From: Rhodobacteraceae bacterium CG17_big_fil_post_rev_8_21_14_2_50_63_15
GTDB lineage: Bacteria > Pseudomonadota > Alphaproteobacteria > Rhodobacterales > Rhodobacteraceae
Direction of reading: 5' to 3'
NCBI GenBank assembly: GCA_002783205.1
Contig: PFEY01000008.1
Coordinates: 4,219-48,880, forward strand
DNA length: 44,662 nt
Below the pieces are notes generated by a model, which was not told the origin of the DNA, made no database searches, and saw nothing but the letters and a program-made list of their open reading frames with translations. Made by a program: the position numbers and the translations under genes. Below, piece after piece: positions 9,007 through 16,641 of this stretch (position 1 is its first letter; every line of letters begins with the position of its first letter).

Positions 9007-10803
9007 GTGGCTGGAAAAGAGACAACGGCCGCCATCAAGCGGCAAAGGTTCGAGAAGCTCACGCGCGGGTTTCGCGGCATTTTCGTCTTTCTGTTCGGTC
9101 TGTCCGGGATCATCAACATCCTGGCGCTGACAGGCGCCTTCTACATGCTTCAGATCTATGACCGGGCCCTCTCCAGCGGTAACATCTCGACCCTGATGGC
9201 GATTTCGATCCTCGCCATCGGGTTGTATTGCTTTCAGGGCCTGTTCGACATCATCCGCTCGCAGATCCTGGTGCGGATCGGGGCACGGCTGGATCGCAAG
9301 CTATCCCCTCTGGCGCATGAAATCGCGATCGACATGCCGCGCTTTGGTTATTCCACCGCCGAGGCGCTGGAGCGCGGGCGTGATGTGGACACGGTGCGCG
9401 GCTTCATGGGCAGTCAGGGGCCGATGGCGCTCTTTGATCTGCCGTGGATGCCGCTGTTTCTGGCCTTTGTCTATTTCCTGCACCCCTGGCTTGGGGCGCT
9501 GACCCTTGCCGGGGCTCTGGTTCTCGCGCTGCTGACCATCGCGACAGAGTTGATGACCCGGCGCCTTGCGCAAGGGGCGCATCAGGCCGTCGTTGCGCGC
9601 AACCGCGTTGCCGATTCCAATGCGCGAAACGCTGACATTCTCAAGGCGATGGGGATGGGCGCACGGGCCATTCGGCGCTTCGTGAAGGCCAACGAGGACC
9701 ATCTCGAGATCCAGACCCGCACCAGCGACATCAGCGGCACCTTTGGGGCCGTCTCGCGCGTTCTGCGGATGATCCTGCAATCCGCGGTGCTTGGACTTGG
9801 CGCTTTCCTGACGATCCGGGGCGAACTCTCTGCCGGGGCGATCATCGCCGCCTCGGTCGCCTCGGCGCGCGCGCTCGCCCCGATCGACCTTGCCATCGGC
9901 AACTGGAAGCAGGTGGTCGGTGCCCGCACAGCCTTTGGCCGGCTCAGGGAAACCGCCATCGTTCTGGCGGGTCAGGACAAGCCGATGTCGCTGCCTGCGC
10001 CAAAGACCAGCCTGAAGGTCGAGAACATCACCATTGCCGCCCCCGGAACCGGCACCGTGCTGCTGAGCGAGGTCAGCTTTGAGTTGAAGGCCGGACAGGC
10101 GCTTGGCGTGATCGGACCGAGCGGTGGCGGCAAGACCACCCTTGTGCGCGCGCTGACCGGCATCTGGCCCTGCCTGCGTGGGTCCGTCCGTCTGGACGAT
10201 GCCGAAATGTGCCAGTGGGATCACGAGACGCTTGGCGCGCATATCGGTTATCTGCCGCAGGATGTCGCGCTGCTGGATGCGACGATCGGGGAAAACATCT
10301 CGCGGCTTGCCGATACGCCTGATCCGCTTGCCATCATCGCGGCGGCACGCGCGGCAGGCATCCATGAGATGATCGTGCGGATGCCTGATGGCTATCAGAC
10401 CCGGCTTGGCCCGCTGGGTGTCAGCCTTTCGGGTGGACAACGCCAGCGCATCGGTCTTGCCCGCGCGCTCTATGGGGCGCCGTTCCTCGTGGTGCTGGAC
10501 GAGCCGAACTCAAATCTCGATGGAGAGGGCGAGGCCGCCCTGACCGAGGCGATCCGCGCGATCAGGGACCGTGGCGGCATCGTCGTGATTATCGCACACC
10601 GGCCAAGTGCCCTGGTCGCGGTCGATCTGGTGGCGGCGGTGCAGAATGGCCGGCTTACGGCCTTTGGCCCGAAAGACGAAATCATCCGCGCCCGCGTCGC
10701 GCCCAGCCAGCCGCCGGCCAATGCGGTCGATACCCGTGCCAGCCCATCCGAACCGGCAGGAAAACAGGAGACCGCACCGCGCTTGAAAGGAGTCCGGAAA
10801 TGA
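9007..10803 (+). CDS. type I secretion system permease/ATPase, PrtD family
   Basis: A 598-residue half-transporter: about six membrane helices in residues ~25-310, then one nucleotide-binding domain. Visible motifs are Walker A GPSGGGKT (370-377, Lys376), signature LSGGQ (474-478), Walker B with Asp498/Glu499 and the switch His531 in IAHRPS. There is no N-terminal C39 peptidase-like domain, which places it with PrtD/AprD exporters of RTX proteins rather than HlyB. It starts with GTG, preceded by TGGAAAGG. It sits between the RTX peroxidase and an RTX gene it overlaps by ATGA, with the adaptor following, so the peroxidase and/or the internal RTX protein are its likely substrates. The C-terminal ~40 residues after the NBD are a polar tail. 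Confidence 0.92.
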   Translation: MAGKETTAAIKRQRFEKLTRGFRGIFVFLFGLSGIINILALTGAFYMLQIYDRALSSGNISTLMAISILAIGLYCFQGLFDIIRSQILVRIGARLDRKLSPLAHEIAIDMPRFGYSTAEALERGRDVDTVRGFMGSQGPMALFDLPWMPLFLAFVYFLHPWLGALTLAGALVLALLTIATELMTRRLAQGAHQAVVARNRVADSNARNADILKAMGMGARAIRRFVKANEDHLEIQTRTSDISGTFGAVSRVLRMILQSAVLGLGAFLTIRGELSAGAIIAASVASARALAPIDLAIGNWKQVVGARTAFGRLRETAIVLAGQDKPMSLPAPKTSLKVENITIAAPGTGTVLLSEVSFELKAGQALGVIGPSGGGKTTLVRALTGIWPCLRGSVRLDDAEMCQWDHETLGAHIGYLPQDVALLDATIGENISRLADTPDPLAIIAAARAAGIHEMIVRMPDGYQTRLGPLGVSLSGGQRQRIGLARALYGAPFLVVLDEPNSNLDGEGEAALTEAIRAIRDRGGIVVIIAHRPSALVAVDLVAAVQNGRLTAFGPKDEIIRARVAPSQPPANAVDTRASPSEPAGKQETAPRLKGVRK

Positions 10804-12653
10804 TCATCGATATCAAGGGCACCAAAACCGATCAGGTCAAACCGGATCCGGCCCTCGCCTATGCGCTTGACGAGCCGGCGCGGCAATCCGCGACACCGCA
10901 TCTTCTGGCGATGGTTTTTATCGGGCTGGGGCTTTATCTGAAATCGGTGTTTCCCGGTTTTGCATCCTCCCGACCGGATCCGGGCCCTGTGGCGCAACCG
11001 CATGACCCAAGCCCCGCGCCGGACGCGGTGCATCTCGACAGCGGAGATTACGATCCGATCGATCAGCCGCCGCTCGAGTGGCCCGCGTCAGAGGACTGGC
11101 GTAGCATCATCGCACCGTCCTTGACGGGCGCCGTGCCCGAGATCGGCAGGATGCCGGTGATCCGCCTGACCGATATCAGCCTCAAACCGGTGCTGATCGG
11201 CCTCGAAAGCGGGCAATTCTCTGTCGTCCAGGGATTGCAAGATCTGGCTGCTGCAAAGGCTGCCGCCAATGGCGCGCCGAGCGGTGCGCAAGGGGCAGGT
11301 TCTGCCCTGCTGCCCGATCAGGCCAGAGTGACCGGGACAGAGGGGTCTGTGGCACCAGATCCTGCAACTTCCGATGACCGGACCAAGGGAAGCAGCAATC
11401 GTCCGCCGCGCAACGAAGGACCGGTTTACCTTCACGATGTGACCGGCGGCGCCGTCCTGCTGATCGCCCTGTCCGATCTGTTGGGTCAGTCGTCGGATCC
11501 CGATGGTGATTCGCTGGCGGTGGGCAATCTGACAGCGTCCTCCGGCAGCTTGCTGCTGGTCGAGAATGGCTGGGCGTTTCAGGCCTCGGGGGATTTCACG
11601 CAAGAGATTACCCTGACCTATAGCGTGTCGGATGGGACATCCGATGTCGAACAGATTGCCCGCTTCATGGCGATCCGCCCCTCGGTCCAGGGCGGGGCCG
11701 GGGATGATCTTCTCATCGGGACGATCTGGTCTGACGACATTTCGGGCGGTCAGGGCGATGACAATATCGACGGGCGGGTCGGCGATGATGTGATCTCGGG
11801 CGGCGATGGCGATGACCACATCCTGGGCGGCGATGGTGATGACAGTCTCTTTGGCGGCGCCGGAAACGACATCCTGATCGGTGGGGCGGGCAAAGACCAT
11901 CTGTTTGGTGGCGACGGCGATGACCGTCTGTTCGGCGGGGCTGGTGATGATGTGCTCCATGGCGGCGCGGGGGATGACTATCTCAGCGGTGGCGACGGGG
12001 ACGATCTGCTGTTCGGTGGTGATGGCAATGATGTGCTGCTGGATGGCGCGGGGCGCGACATCGTCCACGGGGGGGATGGCGACGATCATGTGATCGCCGC
12101 TGCCGATGGTGCGGATGACCATTTCGAGGGAGGCGACGGATTTGACACGATCGACTACGCACAGACAACGCTCGGCGTCAGGATCGATCTGGATCAGGGG
12201 CTTGTGACGGGGGTCGAGTCGGGCAACGACAGGATCGTGGGATTTGAACAGGTGATCGGCGGTTCAGGCGATGATCACTTCGTCGTGGGCCATCATGCCG
12301 CTGTTCTGATGGGGGGGGATGGCATGAACACCTTTGAATTCCTGCCGACGATGCTTGCCGAAAGCCCGAACTTGGTTGTGCATCAGATCCTTGATTTCAA
12401 GCATGGCGACAACGTCAAGATTTCGGGGTTCAAGATGTTCGAACGTCTCTATGACCGTCTCGAAGATGAATTCGAGGCCATGTATGGCCGCGACCTAGAC
12501 CACGACGACATCCCGATCCGCGTTCGCCATGACCGGATCGACGAGATTCAGCAGACCATCATCGAGGCGGATTTCAACGCGGATGACACCTTTGAGACAA
12601 CCATTCTGATTTCAGGCCATCATGCCCTGGTGATTACAGAGATGATGGCCTGA
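10800..12653 (+). CDS. RTX calcium-binding protein with N-terminal hydrophobic segment, inside the T1SS operon
   Basis: 617 residues, start overlapping the prtD stop (ATGA at 10800-10803). Residues ~35-58 form a hydrophobic segment (LLAMVFIGLGLYLK), followed by a Pro/Asp-rich region. Residues ~205-290 look like a cadherin-like/tandem-95 fold (VSDGTSDVEQ). Residues ~300-435 hold about a dozen GGxGxDxxx calcium-binding repeats, and the rest is an acidic C-terminal domain. The single hydrophobic helix would be unusual for a freely secreted RTX protein and suggests anchoring, or an assembly role in the secretion complex. It lies exactly between the ABC component and the adaptor and is translationally coupled to the former. 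I do not recognise a named family for the whole protein. Confidence 0.85.
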   Translation: MIIDIKGTKTDQVKPDPALAYALDEPARQSATPHLLAMVFIGLGLYLKSVFPGFASSRPDPGPVAQPHDPSPAPDAVHLDSGDYDPIDQPPLEWPASEDWRSIIAPSLTGAVPEIGRMPVIRLTDISLKPVLIGLESGQFSVVQGLQDLAAAKAAANGAPSGAQGAGSALLPDQARVTGTEGSVAPDPATSDDRTKGSSNRPPRNEGPVYLHDVTGGAVLLIALSDLLGQSSDPDGDSLAVGNLTASSGSLLLVENGWAFQASGDFTQEITLTYSVSDGTSDVEQIARFMAIRPSVQGGAGDDLLIGTIWSDDISGGQGDDNIDGRVGDDVISGGDGDDHILGGDGDDSLFGGAGNDILIGGAGKDHLFGGDGDDRLFGGAGDDVLHGGAGDDYLSGGDGDDLLFGGDGNDVLLDGAGRDIVHGGDGDDHVIAAADGADDHFEGGDGFDTIDYAQTTLGVRIDLDQGLVTGVESGNDRIVGFEQVIGGSGDDHFVVGHHAAVLMGGDGMNTFEFLPTMLAESPNLVVHQILDFKHGDNVKISGFKMFERLYDRLEDEFEAMYGRDLDHDDIPIRVRHDRIDEIQQTIIEADFNADDTFETTILISGHHALVITEMMA

Positions 12654-12684
12654 CACGGATCACGGCAAAAGCGGAGCAAGCGAG

Positions 12685-13995
12685 ATGACAAAGCTTTCAC
12701 CAAGGGATCCGGAACGGGCCTATCGCCTTGCCCCGCTTGTGATCACCGGTCTGGTCATGGGGATCCTGCTGGTAGCGGGGGTCGGTGGTTGGGCCGCGAC
12801 GGCGCGGCTGACAGGCGCGGTGATTGCGATGGGATCCGTCACCGTGGATCAGAACCTCAAGTCGGTGCAGCATCGGGACGGGGGCATCGTGTCGGACATC
12901 GCAGTGCGCGAGGGCGACAACGTGGTCGAAGGACAAGTTCTCATCCGGCTGGACGATGCCCAGACCAAGGCTGAACTTTCCATCGTGACCACCCAGATGA
13001 CAGAACTGACTGCCCGACGCGCCCGGCTTCTGGCGGAACGGGACGGTCTGGACAAGATCGACTTCCCGGCGGACCTGCTGACCGACGACAGCGCTCGGGC
13101 GCAGGTCGTCGCCGGGGAGCGGCGTCTTTTCGAGGGCAATCTCCTGGCGCGAAACAGCCAGCGGCAGCAACTGCTTCTGGGGGTGGACCAGATCGGCGAT
13201 GAACTGGCAGGGCTGGAGGCGCAGCGCGAGTCAAAGAGCGTCGAGATGGAGCTTGTGCGCGTCGAGCAAGCCCGCATAGAGGAGCTGTCCCGCAAGGGAT
13301 TGTCCGAAGTCGCCCGGCTCTTCACTGTCAATCGCGAGGTGGCCCAAATCCTCGGTCAACAGGGCGAAATCGACGCGGAAATGGCGCGCGCCCGGACCCG
13401 GATCAACGAAATCAACCTTCAGATCATCGCCATCGACGAAACCGCCCGGACCGAGGCACAGCGCGAGCTGAGCCTTGTCGAGACCCGCTTGTCGGAGCTT
13501 CAGGACCGTCACTTTGCGGTTCAGGACCGGCTGGGTCGTATGGATATTCGCGCGCCGATCGCGGGAATCGTGAATGAGTTGACCATTCACACCATCGGCG
13601 GCGTTGTCTCGCCGGCCGAGGTGCTGGTCACGATTGTTCCAGCCGAGGCAAAACTGCGGATAGAGGCCCGGATCCCGCCGGTCAGTATTGATCAGGTGTC
13701 GGTCGGACAACCTGCCCGCTTGCGCTTCTCCGCCTTCAATCAGCGGACCACGCCGGAACTGGTTGGTGAGGTCGTTCATGTCTCTGCCGCAACGACCCAG
13801 GACATGGCCACGGGCGAGCGTTATTACCTTGCCAGAGTTCGGGTGAGTGAGGAGGAACTGGCCAAACTGGACGATCAGGCGCTCTTGCCCGGGATGCCGG
13901 TCGAGGTCTATGTCACCACTGAGGAACGCACCGCGCTGTCCTATCTGGCGAAACCGATCACCGACCAGTTCAGCCGGGCGTTGCGAGAGCGATGA
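12685..13995 (+). CDS. HlyD/PrtE family type I secretion periplasmic adaptor
   Basis: 436 residues, the usual length for PrtE/AprE adaptors. One N-terminal membrane helix (~14-37, ITGLVMGILLVAGVGGW) is followed by a lipoyl/barrel half-motif (GGIVSDIAVREGDNVVEGQ), a long alpha-helical hairpin (~85-285, rich in Glu, Gln and Leu), the second lipoyl half (IRAPIAGIVN) and a beta-barrel domain near the C-terminus. Family role: it connects the ABC exporter with a TolC-type outer-membrane channel. The SD-like GGAG lies 8 bases before the ATG. It is the last gene of the peroxidase/T1SS operon. No TolC homologue is in the window, so the channel must be encoded elsewhere. Confidence 0.92.
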   Translation: MTKLSPRDPERAYRLAPLVITGLVMGILLVAGVGGWAATARLTGAVIAMGSVTVDQNLKSVQHRDGGIVSDIAVREGDNVVEGQVLIRLDDAQTKAELSIVTTQMTELTARRARLLAERDGLDKIDFPADLLTDDSARAQVVAGERRLFEGNLLARNSQRQQLLLGVDQIGDELAGLEAQRESKSVEMELVRVEQARIEELSRKGLSEVARLFTVNREVAQILGQQGEIDAEMARARTRINEINLQIIAIDETARTEAQRELSLVETRLSELQDRHFAVQDRLGRMDIRAPIAGIVNELTIHTIGGVVSPAEVLVTIVPAEAKLRIEARIPPVSIDQVSVGQPARLRFSAFNQRTTPELVGEVVHVSAATTQDMATGERYYLARVRVSEEELAKLDDQALLPGMPVEVYVTTEERTALSYLAKPITDQFSRALRER

Positions 13996-14105
13996 CCGGG
14001 CGGCGGCCAGAGGGGCGATGACGTTCATCGACGCAACGGGTCGAATACATGACAAGAGCCTGTGACTTTGGCCGCTATCGAGACTGGCTCGTCAGGGCAA
14101 CGATG

Positions 14106-14777
14106 TCACTGGAGCCAGGTCTGACCTGATCTGGGCTTGTCCTCGATGGATTTGGGCAATGTCATCGCAAGCTCGACGCGGTTCTTCGCGTTGAACTTCT
14201 GCATCAGGCTCGACATGTAATGTTTGATGGTTTTCTCGGTCAGGCCGACGCGTTCTGCGATTGCGCGATTGGTCCAACCGCGCAGCAGATATTTTGCAAT
14301 CTGTTCTTCGCGACTGCTCAATTGCTGTCGGTCCATGACTTGCCGCTCCTTGACCTTGCTGCGCATCACGCCGATGGCCTTGGTCGCGATATGCGGGCTC
14401 ACAACCGTCTGACCCGTTACAATCATATCCAATGCCGCAGGCACAGAAATTCTGGTGCAGGCCGAAGAAAGATAGCCGACCGCGCCTGCATCCAGCGAGC
14501 GAACGGCGTGTTCGGCACTCTCGATGCCGGTGAAGATCACTATCTTTGTGACTGGCGATACGCGTTGGATCTTCTGCATCGTCGTCAGACCCCGGTCGGG
14601 CAAGCCGCAATCGAGCAGCATCACGTCCGGCTTTGACTGAGCGGCCAAAGCCTCAGCATCCTGCGAGGATCCCGTTGATCCGACAACCATGAAATTCTCA
14701 CGTGATTTGAACGTCCGAAGCAATGCGTCCATGACAATTGGCTGATAGGATAAAATGATGAGCGATGTCTTTCCCAT
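14106..14777 (-). CDS. LuxR/NarL-type response regulator with degenerate receiver
   Basis: 223 residues from the ATG at 14777, chosen because GGGAGG lies 7 bases upstream; an in-frame start 8 codons earlier is less likely. The N-terminal receiver keeps the phospho-acceptor-like Asp56 (VMLLDCGLPD) and Thr83. It lacks the acidic metal-binding pair (LSYQP at 9-13 where families have ADDHP) and the conserved Lys (Ser105 in GYLSS). The C-terminal GerE/LuxR HTH is intact (~153-208, LSSREEQIAKYLLRG). It lies tail-to-tail with the HlyD gene at the end of the peroxidase locus. DNA binding is likely; canonical aspartate phosphorylation is doubtful. The target is unknown, and the neighbouring secretion locus is an obvious candidate by inference. 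Confidence 0.88.
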   Translation of the reverse strand: MGKTSLIILSYQPIVMDALLRTFKSRENFMVVGSTGSSQDAEALAAQSKPDVMLLDCGLPDRGLTTMQKIQRVSPVTKIVIFTGIESAEHAVRSLDAGAVGYLSSACTRISVPAALDMIVTGQTVVSPHIATKAIGVMRSKVKERQVMDRQQLSSREEQIAKYLLRGWTNRAIAERVGLTEKTIKHYMSSLMQKFNAKNRVELAMTLPKSIEDKPRSGQTWLQ

Positions 14778-15441
14778 TTCTTGGCCTCCCCAGGCAAGCA
14801 CCCCTTAAATCTCTGGTTCTTCGAGAGCGGATCCTGATGGATCCCTATCCCCTCCTGTTCTGGTCGTGCCGTCCGTCTCTCCGGACTTTGCACCTCTGGT
14901 CAAAGAAAATCTTACAGCACTCAAAACGCAAAAAACGCGGCACTGATTACATGCCGGACATGCCTTCACGATACCATCAATACGCCACAGAAAAAACATA
15001 GTTCACGCCAAACGCGCTATAAATTTGGTGCGCAGAGGCAGATCTCAGTGAGATATAGCCGCAGTTCCGCGCAATTGTTTCGTCTCGAGGAACGAGTTAT
15101 CGCTAGGGTTTAGTGACCGAAGAAGCGCACACCAGACCAACGATAGGAGACGGCCGTGCATCGGCGCGTTCCCGGTGGGTCAGGTGGCCGATTCGGTCAG
15201 GCTGGACATGTCTCTTCCTTGTCAGGGCAGGACATGGCGCAGCTTGCCGGAACCGCGGACACGGGACTGCTCGGCACCTCCAAGCCTGCCATGAGATCAG
15301 CTTGTTCGGCGCAGTCCGAACCGGCCGAAAGGATCGCGAGACCTGAAAGGTCGTCAAGCATCTTTCTCAACGGGTAATCGAGATGCTTCCCATCACTTCT
15401 CATCCTCCTCCCGAGCGCCTTCGATCCCATCAAGGAGCCAA
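14778..15441. other. long intergenic region, no supported gene
   Basis: About 660 bases between the LuxR-type regulator and the terminator of the next minus-strand gene. The part at 14890-15060 is clearly AT-richer than the surroundings (short A and T runs) and probably holds the regulator promoter. A 69-codon minus-strand frame (15403 to 15197) begins directly on a GGGAGGAGG with no spacer and is not convincing. An 8-bp inverted repeat AAGCATCT/AGATGCTT lies near 15355-15390. Nothing else was recognised. Confidence 0.4.
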
Positions 15442-15479
15442 AGAGAGGCCAATCCAATACGCGCTGGATTAGCCTCTCT
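15442..15479 (-). terminator. intrinsic-terminator-like hairpin after the 15489 gene
   Basis: Inverted repeat AGAGAGGCCAATCCA (15442-15456) and TGGATTAGCCTCTCT (15465-15479), 15 bp with a single G-U type position and an 8-base loop. It lies 10 bases downstream of the stop of the minus-strand gene. Only a short T run follows in that direction (CTCTCTTTGG), so termination efficiency may be moderate. Confidence 0.7.
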
Positions 15480-15488
15480 TGCTGATCG

Positions 15489-16010
15489 TTATTCTTCGAT
15501 GCGCTCGACAACTGCTGTGGCATAGGCATCGATGAGAGCTTTGTAGAAATCCTTCTGCGACGGTGCCACGGTTACCCAGCCTTTCGGCACCTCGCGCGCG
15601 CCGCTTACGGCACTCATGCGCAGCGCATAACTACCAATCAGAGCATCCTGACTTTGGCCCTTGGAAACCGCATCGACATTGTTGTTCCCTTCGTGAGTTG
15701 TAACTGTGCCTTCAAGTTGATTGAATTCGCCAGAGTCTGGCAGATACGTATCACCGTCAATCGCAACCTTGTTGATCTCGACCGTGATCCTCGGGGCATC
15801 AGCGGCATCGTCAACCGTCAGTTTCGATGCAATCGCGGTGGCGATGTCTGCTTCCAGGGTCGGCCAATACTTGAGAACATTGTTTTTTGAATAGGCGCTG
15901 AGGTCAGCTTTGATCTCTAGGCCCGACAGGGTTCTTTCCAGTGCGAACAGCGGGCCGGCAGTTGCCAGCGCCAAGCCGGTACAGAGTGCGGCGGTCCAGA
16001 GAAGTTTCAT
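15489..16010 (-). CDS. secreted/periplasmic protein of unknown function
   Basis: 173 residues from the second in-frame ATG, chosen because AGGA lies 7 bases upstream of it (the first ATG at 16016 would be one base away). Residues 1-23 form a Sec signal peptide ending around GPLFALE. The mature part starts with a possible conserved phrase (LSGLEIKADLSAY) and a region predicted to be mixed alpha/beta (ITVEINKVAIDGDTYLPDSG). I do not recognise the family. Its own terminator and a long upstream gap suggest a single-gene transcript. It opens the run of envelope and stress-related genes that extends to 25.5 kb. Confidence 0.75.
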   Translation of the reverse strand: MKLLWTAALCTGLALATAGPLFALERTLSGLEIKADLSAYSKNNVLKYWPTLEADIATAIASKLTVDDAADAPRITVEINKVAIDGDTYLPDSGEFNQLEGTVTTHEGNNNVDAVSKGQSQDALIGSYALRMSAVSGAREVPKGWVTVAPSQKDFYKALIDAYATAVVERIEE

Positions 16011-16641
16011 CGTCATTTCCTAGGTTTGATCCGCATCGCAAGGACACTGTGTAATCCCCAGCTGGGCATTGCACGGGTTTCGCTTGCCGATGTGATGTTC
16101 AGTATCCACGTCTTCGGGCGTCGGTTTGTTCGCCCTCGATCAGGTTGTCGCGCAGAAGGATAATCCGAATACTAACGTGCATCAGCGTGATGTTGGCACA
16201 CCTGCCTTATCCTGAACACAGATCGGACCTTGCAGCATAGGAGATGCCGCCAAGGAGCCAATATCACTGAGCATTGTCTTTTCATCTTGCAGAGGATCAG
16301 GCAACGTTTCGGCTTTGGGAATTCTTAGGAAAATCACGTGAATCCAGATTGCCCGTTTTTCATATCCACTTCTCACCAGATGAACGAAACCTGGTGGGCG
16401 TGGACGTCAACGCCCGAAAGTCCGGGCCGAAGCATCGCCCTTGCACATTTTCGGGCGGCGCAGGCGGCATTCGCACATCATGACGAAACCAAGTGTCTTG
16501 AGGAATGCCGGGCATCTGTCGAGGCGCTGAGGTGATACCCGCACGGCAGCCTTCTGCGCCTTGCCGAGTCAGCCTATGGCCATTCTTCTCTAAGCCCTGG
16601 CGTGGCTTGAACCCTATGCACTTTAATCGAGAGAATGTGAC
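16011..16641. other. intergenic region with one weak small ORF
   Basis: 630 bases between divergent genes, expected to hold the promoters of both the 16010 minus-strand gene and the OmpA-domain gene. Apart from the 51-codon frame described separately (16381-16535), nothing coding is supported. Just upstream of the OmpA-domain start the sequence GAGAGAATGTGAC gives only a weak ribosome-binding site. Confidence 0.35.
16381..16535 (+). CDS. possible small ORF or gene remnant (51 residues)
   Basis: ATG at 16381, TGA at 16533-16535. The C-terminal half looks like a real helical protein (ALAHFRAAQAAFAHHDE, two Cys in KCLEEC) and has the G/C-rich wobble use of its neighbours, while the N-terminal part (NETWWAWTS) is less typical. 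No good ribosome-binding site precedes the ATG. It could be a short secreted or cytosolic protein, or the tail of a decayed helical-repeat gene. Low confidence. Confidence 0.3.

Noticed and set aside
9301..10440. 379-codon frame antisense to the PrtD exporter
   Set aside because: Shadow frame of a gene with full ABC transporter motifs; its composition (Arg, Gln, His rich) is typical of GC-bias artefacts.
15197..15403. 69-codon minus-strand frame downstream of the 15489 gene terminator
   Set aside because: Its ATG directly abuts GGGAGGAGG with no spacer, the product resembles no family and the C-terminal half is low-complexity Pro/Ser/Cys. Kept only as a remote possibility.
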